The translations under genes were made by a program, and so were the position numbers. From Melampsora larici-populina 98AG31 (Eukaryota > Basidiomycota > Pucciniomycetes > Pucciniales > Melampsoraceae), in the NCBI RefSeq assembly GCF_000204055.1, contig NW_006768810.1, forward strand, positions 600,224 through 664,223: DNA of 64,000 nt. The letters run 5' to 3'. This document shows, piece by piece, positions 58,716 to 64,000 of this stretch (positions within the stretch are counted from its first letter, which is position 1; every line of letters starts with the position of its first letter). The notes below the pieces were generated by a model, which was not told the origin of the DNA, did no database searches, and saw only the letters and a program-made list of their open reading frames with translations.

Positions 58716-60082
58716 GGATCCCACTATTTTCCGCCCCCGGATCAGTATCTGGAGCCCCTCCTTGGACCGACCCGAGGGCGACAAACTATCTAGAGCCCCT
58801 TGCGAGAAAAAGGGCTCCCTTGGGGGCTCCGTTTTCTTACATTTTTTTTGCTTTTGTTACTCAGTCTGCAGCAGAGGCAGGCAACTGCTGGGGCACAAGC
58901 CTGATGCACAGGCAGCATCGATGGTTGGTATGGCATAACATAGCATAGGTGGCATAATTCCAACAAACAAATAAAACGATCCATCATGATCATCAATACA
59001 AAAGCTACGACAACAGGTGCATACAAAGGTTTAGACAACCAATTAATGGACAACAAGAAATCAAAAGGAATGAATTGACACGAGAGAAAAAAGGGGTTTA
59101 AAGACACCACAAAGAGGTCAAAGGAATGTCATGAATTGATTGAAATGAGAAAAGAAACAAGACACAACAACAAGAGGTTGAAGGAATGACATGGCTTGAA
59201 CTGATTCTTCCACTTCTTCTATACTTGATGACATCATTGGAGAACGTCTTAATGCTAATGTAAGATTTCTTAATGCTAATGTAAGATTTCTCAATGATAA
59301 TGTGAGATTTGCGCAATTGTTTTGAATGACTGTATTGGTGATATGATGAATAAGTTGACGACAATGATGTAAACATTTGAATGAGATCACTGATGATAAA
59401 TATTCAGAGTATGATTCTGATCCTTGTGATGAAAGAATTGAAGATTTTGATTTACGACTTGAAAAAGATTCAAGTGCTATGTTATGCTTATCGAGCGTTT
59501 GTCGAAGTCGTCAAGCTTCTATTTGAGGTTGGTCAGATGACATGATAGCTGAAACTACTGCGATTCCTTTCGATTGGGTCGAGAGCTCCTGGTGGTGTGG
59601 TAGAGACACATCCGTAAAGGGTTTGGGCTACGTTTTCCCACTTGATTCCACCTAGAGTATGAAGAGCATTTGATAAGGATAGAATCACCGTTTTTCATGA
59701 CATTGTTTGGAATCAAATTGCATTAGTTCAGGATAAGTATGAAAGGAGACAGGGGGAAAAGGGGGAGGCAAGTGGGGAGTTATAAGGATGTCCAACATGT
59801 ACACGGGCCGGTCCAGGCTCCCCTTAAGAAGAGCCCTTTTGACTCTTTTGGAGAGGCTCATGTAGAGTTTATCGCCCTATTGGCTGAAATAGGGCGAAAG
59901 AAGGTCAATTAGGGGCTCAGACGTGAGAATGTGATTATGTAAGGAGCCCCTAAAGAGCCCCTGAGGTCCGACTCACTAAAATTTTGGCTGTGTGCACTCG
60001 GGCTGTGTCGGGTACTTTGGATAATGCCCCAAAACAAGGGGGCGCCGGGTATTCACCGAAGGGGCGGAAAATAGTGGGATCC
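58716..60082. mobile_element. 1.37-kb DNA transposon with 8-bp TSD and subterminal repeats
   Basis: The first 22 bases (GGATCCCACTATTTTCCGCC...) are matched in reverse complement at the right end, and TTATTTTA is duplicated on both sides (58708-58715 and 60083-60090). Inside each end the motif GGAGCCCC/GGGGCTCC recurs several times (near 58751, 58793, 58825, 59920, 59942, 59953), as expected of transposase-binding subterminal repeats in hAT-like elements. The interior has only broken coding sequence, for example an acidic stretch near 59395-59475 (EYDSDPCDERIEDFDLRLEK). Non-autonomous. Confidence 0.85.
59248..59310. repeat. 21-bp tandem repeat, three units
   Basis: Units of 21 bp (CTTAATGCTAATGTAAGATTT) at 59248-59268, 59269-59289 and 59290-59310; the third differs at a few positions. 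On the minus strand one frame gives a 7-residue repeat (KSYISIK). Confidence 0.9.
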
Positions 60083-61351
60083 TTATTTTATTAAACTTAT
60101 TAAATGGTAGATTATATAGTACTAATAATGTCAATGATTTATTCTGATCATGAACAGAGCTTTTTTTACTATGTAAAACTTGAAAAGAAAGACTTTGGAT
60201 GCCATTGAATATGAAGGATCTGAATCAAGGATCATGCCTGAAAGAGGCAGGACTTCAATTGCTCAAGAGGCAATCAAAAAAGCTTTTGCTTAGCAAAACT
60301 TTCTCTTTGGGTTCATTTCCCCTCAGTACTACATAAATCTCACAACCTCTCACGCCAGGAAGGTCACATTTGGTGCAAGTCCCAAGGCAGGCTTTGGGTT
60401 TTACCGCCTGCAAGGGACTTTGTTAAGTTTGTTGAAGACTCTGGTCGGTACTCGTATGATCCAACATGCACATCTTGGCACTGCGTTGTGGGATCAAGTT
60501 GAAATACTTTTCAAATTTCAAATCTTTATTAAACACTCGTCTTACACGTCGGACTCCCTATAATACTTTCAAGCAGGTGCTCTGAAAGCACCGCAGATGC
60601 AGTCGGGTTTGGAGTTTACACTGCAGACTGTGTTGAAGGAACTGCAGAAACGTGTTTGAAGCTCATGTTCACCCTCATGTTGTCTCAAGTGATTTATTGA
60701 GATCTGGGTTTATAAAGAGCTATAGTAAACGCATGTAGATCCCATGTATCCAAATATTCGTCAGTATATGATCCAAGATTTGTATGTCTTGAACGCGTGA
60801 GTGAAAAGCTAATGTGTTTTGATGAGGTTGTTGCATTTGGTACTGAATATGGAAAGAAATAAAGAAACAAAGTTAGAGAATGGAATGAGAGATGAGATTG
60901 AGAGGTGGTTCGGTCAAAAAGAGAGGAGTTGGAGTGGGCCTGGAGAGCTTGCCTAAAGCGGATGATGAAGATGATGAAATACAGAAGTGATGCGGGAATG
61001 TGTATACAGTTTCACAAAGGGATCCAAATCAAAATGTTTGATTTGAATTTTGAAATTGAGTTCTTTAATTTCTTTACAACTGTCAATTCATCATCAAGCC
61101 TTCTTTACCTTTTATAATATCACTTTCAATTTTCAAACTTCAACAGAAACCAATCCCAAGAATCAAACCAGCTTTTAGATACAAAGGGAAAGAGTTGGTT
61201 TCTTTAATTTCAGTTTCTTTTGATTACTATAACTTTTACAAATCATCTTATAATCCAATTCACTCATTCAATCAATCAAATCAATAAAATAAATAAACAA
61301 ACAAACAAACAAACCAACTCACATTCACATTTATACTCACACTCAAGCGAG
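60083..61351. other. Intergenic stretch and promoter of the Sel1 gene
   Basis: No supported gene in the first 1 kb. The final 250 bases, AT-rich with an (AAAC)n run at 61290-61312, are probably the promoter and 5' UTR of the Sel1-repeat gene. Confidence 0.5.
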
Positions 61352-64000
61352 ATGTCTTCACAATCACATTCACATTCAGCTGCATCAAATCGTCGTCAAA
61401 TCGAATTAGAACTTGAACTTGATTCTACCCTTTCACCTTTGGACGCATTGGCATCTCATACAAGAAAACTCACCATCAAATCAAANNNNNNNNNNNNNNN
61501 NNNNNNNNNNNNNNNNNNNNNNNNNNNNNNNNNNNNNNNNNNNNNNNNNNNNNNNNNNNNNNNNNNNNNNNNNNNNNNNNNNNNNCATTACCAAAGCATC
61601 AACACAGCTTACCATCCACAGCAACAACAACCAACTCATCATCTTCATCAAATTATCCATCCAGTCCTTATTATAGTACAACAGCTTCAAGTTTATATCC
61701 AAATCCAAGTCCATCATCTTCTCAATCAGCTTTCAATCGACCATCTTTACATTCTCTCATTATACCTAATCAACCACAACAAATCCATTCACCTCCACCT
61801 GACCAACTTCAACAAGAACCCTCAGGTTTACTTTCACCTCATTTCAATCATCGATCAGAAGCGATTCGAAATAGTACAGCTACTTTTGCTACTGATTCAA
61901 CTGATTATGTTTGGGATAGAGATGATGATGATGATGACGATCAAATTCCAAATGATCATCAGAATCCACATCCTTATCGTCAAGCCCTTCCAGCTTCAAT
62001 GTTACGTAGACCATCTGAAGGTCGGGTGACTAGATCTAGAGTTAGAGCAGAAGAACCAACTGAAAGAATCTCAAGTGTTTATGGAGAACAGGAATCTGTG
62101 ACAGATGAGAATGCATCTGCTGATCCACATGCTTATCTCTATCAAGAAGAAGAAGAAGAAGAAGCTTTAGAAGTCTTAGGTTCACAGCAAGCTCGTTCAC
62201 CGCATGATCATCATCAGCCTCATCGAACTGAACAGTATGATGATGAAGATGAAGATGATGACGATGAGGATGATGATGAAGGAGGCCATTCGATACGATA
62301 TGAGAGTGGTCAGAGTCTTAGTTCTATGAATCCATTTCAATACTCTGTAAGTTTCTTTTTTTCAATCGTCTTGTCTCTTGACTGAGTTTATAAGCCATCC
62401 AAACAACCGTTACCATGAACTTTTGGACTGAATCCTTTAAAGTTCAAATCGAAATCATTCAGGCTGTGATTCGATTGAATTCACAGCGACTGGATTGGTC
62501 AGACTGATGGATTGAACAGCAATCCTCTTGACCTGTATCTCATCGCCATCTTGATTTCACTCTTTGACCCTGACTACCCTTACTCCTATATAGTCAAACT
62601 GTTACCCCTTGATGACTTTCTTCGCTCACCCATTGCTTTTTGAATTTTACCTTTATAGCATTACGAAAGTAATCGAATTCCAACCACTGCAGTCAAATCT
62701 GTTAACTTTCCTACAATCCAAACTCATCAAGCTGTTGCACACAATTCCACCATCATCACCAACGGTCAACAAGACAGGTCGCAGAACTTTAACGATCAAC
62801 ATCAACATCATCACCATCAAGCACAACAACAAGACATGTTACAAACCCCTATCAGTCTCAGTGGTTCATCTCCTCAATCTGGTTTACCTTCTCTCGGGAA
62901 CCCACATGAGCGAGTTCGAAACTTTAGTAGACCACTTCGACCAAGTATGATTGTCAAGGTCGCTGAAACTGATTTACCTACTCCACCACCTTCGAGACAA
63001 ATTTCACCTAGTAATGCTAAACCTCCTAGTCACATCGGTCGTACAAGAGCCTCGACCACCACTTCTCGTTCTTCAATTCAATCTAGTAGTAGTTCAAACG
63101 GAACAAGACGATCTTGGAAGCACCCATTTGCTAAACGCCGGCCTGAATCACTTCAATCAAATCGAGAAGAGGAAGAACAAGCGAGTGCTGATAGAAGAAT
63201 TCTTGATTGTTATGATGCTGTGGATAGGATGACTAGAGGAAGTCAAATTCAACAAGAACATCATTCAACACCTTCAATCACCTTCAATCACCCTGCTTAT
63301 ACAGAGGAGGTCAACAGACCATCCCATTACGATTATCAAGGATCATTTGACCATCAACGAAACTACGACCCTCGAGCTTCTCAACTGAGTTCAACTCCAT
63401 CTAACTACGACCAAAATCGAGATAGTGGTAGTGCTTATGAAATGGCCTATGAAGGACTTGGAAAAGGACCGACATCTAAAGCTAAATTAGATCACCGACT
63501 TTCGATTTATTCATTACCAAAAGATGATTTATCTATTGAACAAAGATTAAGCAAAGATCGATATATGTCAAGATCACCTGTTTCTTCAGTCAGAAACTCA
63601 CCTCGTTCTCAATCACCAATTCAAACTTCATCACATATAAATCATTCTTCTAAACTATCTAAAAATTTGAGACAATCACAATTACCACCTGCAATGGCTA
63701 AAGCCAAAGCTGGTCTAGCTAATTTAAATGCAGGAGGAAGTTCGAATGGAGTGATGAAAAACCGAACAGCAGAAGATTATCTACAGTTAGGTATAGATGC
63801 ACATGAAAAAGGTGAAATGGAAAGATCTGCTGGGTTTTTTGAAAGATCTGCAAGGGAAGGTGGTGGATGTGGCACAGGAATGTTAATGTGGGGATTAGCA
63901 TTGAGACACGGTTGGGGATGTCAAGTTAATGAGACTAGAGCGTTTAAATGGTTACAAAAAGCAGCTGAAAGTGTGGTTGACGAAGTGGAAAGAGTCAAGG
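61352..64000 (+). CDS. Sel1-repeat protein, Dsf2/Nif1-like, 5' part
   Basis: The ATG at 61352 starts MSSQSHSHSAASNRRQIELE. Exon 1 contains the 100-N gap and runs to 62346; an intron (GTAAGT at 62347, CTTTATAG ending 62658) leads in phase 0 to exon 2, which is open to the window end. The frames before and after the gap differ by one base, as expected if 100 N is only a placeholder. The N-terminal 600 residues are disordered, with acidic runs (DDEDEDDDDEDDDEGG). Near 63765 the Sel1-like repeats begin: AEDYLQLGIDAHEKGEMERS, then GMLMWGLALRHGWGCQVNET and FKWLQKAAES. This start resembles yeast Dsf2 and fission-yeast Nif1 proteins, which are linked to cell-cycle or septum control. The 3' end lies outside the window. 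Confidence 0.82.
61486..61585. other. Assembly gap (100 N) in exon 1 of the Sel1 gene
   Basis: Exactly 100 N; real length unknown. The repeat-rich sequence on each side (CA- and TCA-rich) may have caused it. Confidence 0.98.

Overview
The window reads as nuclear DNA of a transposon-rich fungus, most likely a rust (Pucciniales, Puccinia-like). The genes have many GT-AG introns of about 60-110 bp, proteins are rich in Ser, Asn, Gln and His, intergenic DNA is AT-rich, and the repeats resemble rust families (Ty1/Copia, KDZ, CACTA-like MITEs). I made these calls by reading the sequence and splicing by hand; no database search was run. Two 100-N gaps (22700-22799 and 61486-61585) are assembly gaps of unknown true length.

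Layout. 1-3.2 kb: a minus-strand Copia element cut by the window edge, with a leader rich in repeats. 4.6-5.5 kb: a three-exon gene for a small secreted protein (effector candidate). 8.4-9.9 kb: a single-pass membrane protein. 10.5-11.5 kb: a fold-back DNA transposon with an 8-bp target duplication. 12.7-24.6 kb: an apparently complete 11.9-kb KDZ (Kyakuja-Dileera-Zisupton) transposon. It carries an intact transposase, two alpha-kinase-like genes that have lost catalytic residues, a CCHC-knuckle gene and an antisense Cys-rich gene. It sits inside a gag-like reading frame that continues into an F-box gene. 26.8-28.9 kb: a CACTA-like element carrying a broken MCM7 fragment. 32.3-33.8 kb: two MITEs.

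35-44.3 kb is a gene island of four ordinary host genes, all on the minus strand: TIM10 (mitochondrial intermembrane chaperone), IBA57 (mitochondrial Fe-S assembly), a UBE2W-type ubiquitin-conjugating enzyme and a LIM-C1-RhoGAP protein. 44.8-60 kb is a graveyard of repeats: a dispersed Cys-rich repeat in two copies, two copies of one 111-bp MITE, TA-flanked MITEs, a CACTA MITE, a rust-type repeat ORF and a 1.4-kb element with 8-bp duplications. 61.4-64 kb holds the 5' part of a Sel1-repeat protein (Dsf2/Nif1-like) that runs off the window.

The most unusual feature is the KDZ element with its cargo: two paralogous alpha-kinase folds that share the same substitutions at two catalytic positions, beside two putative zinc-binding proteins. 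I suggest the cargo works with transposition or host control, but that is inference.
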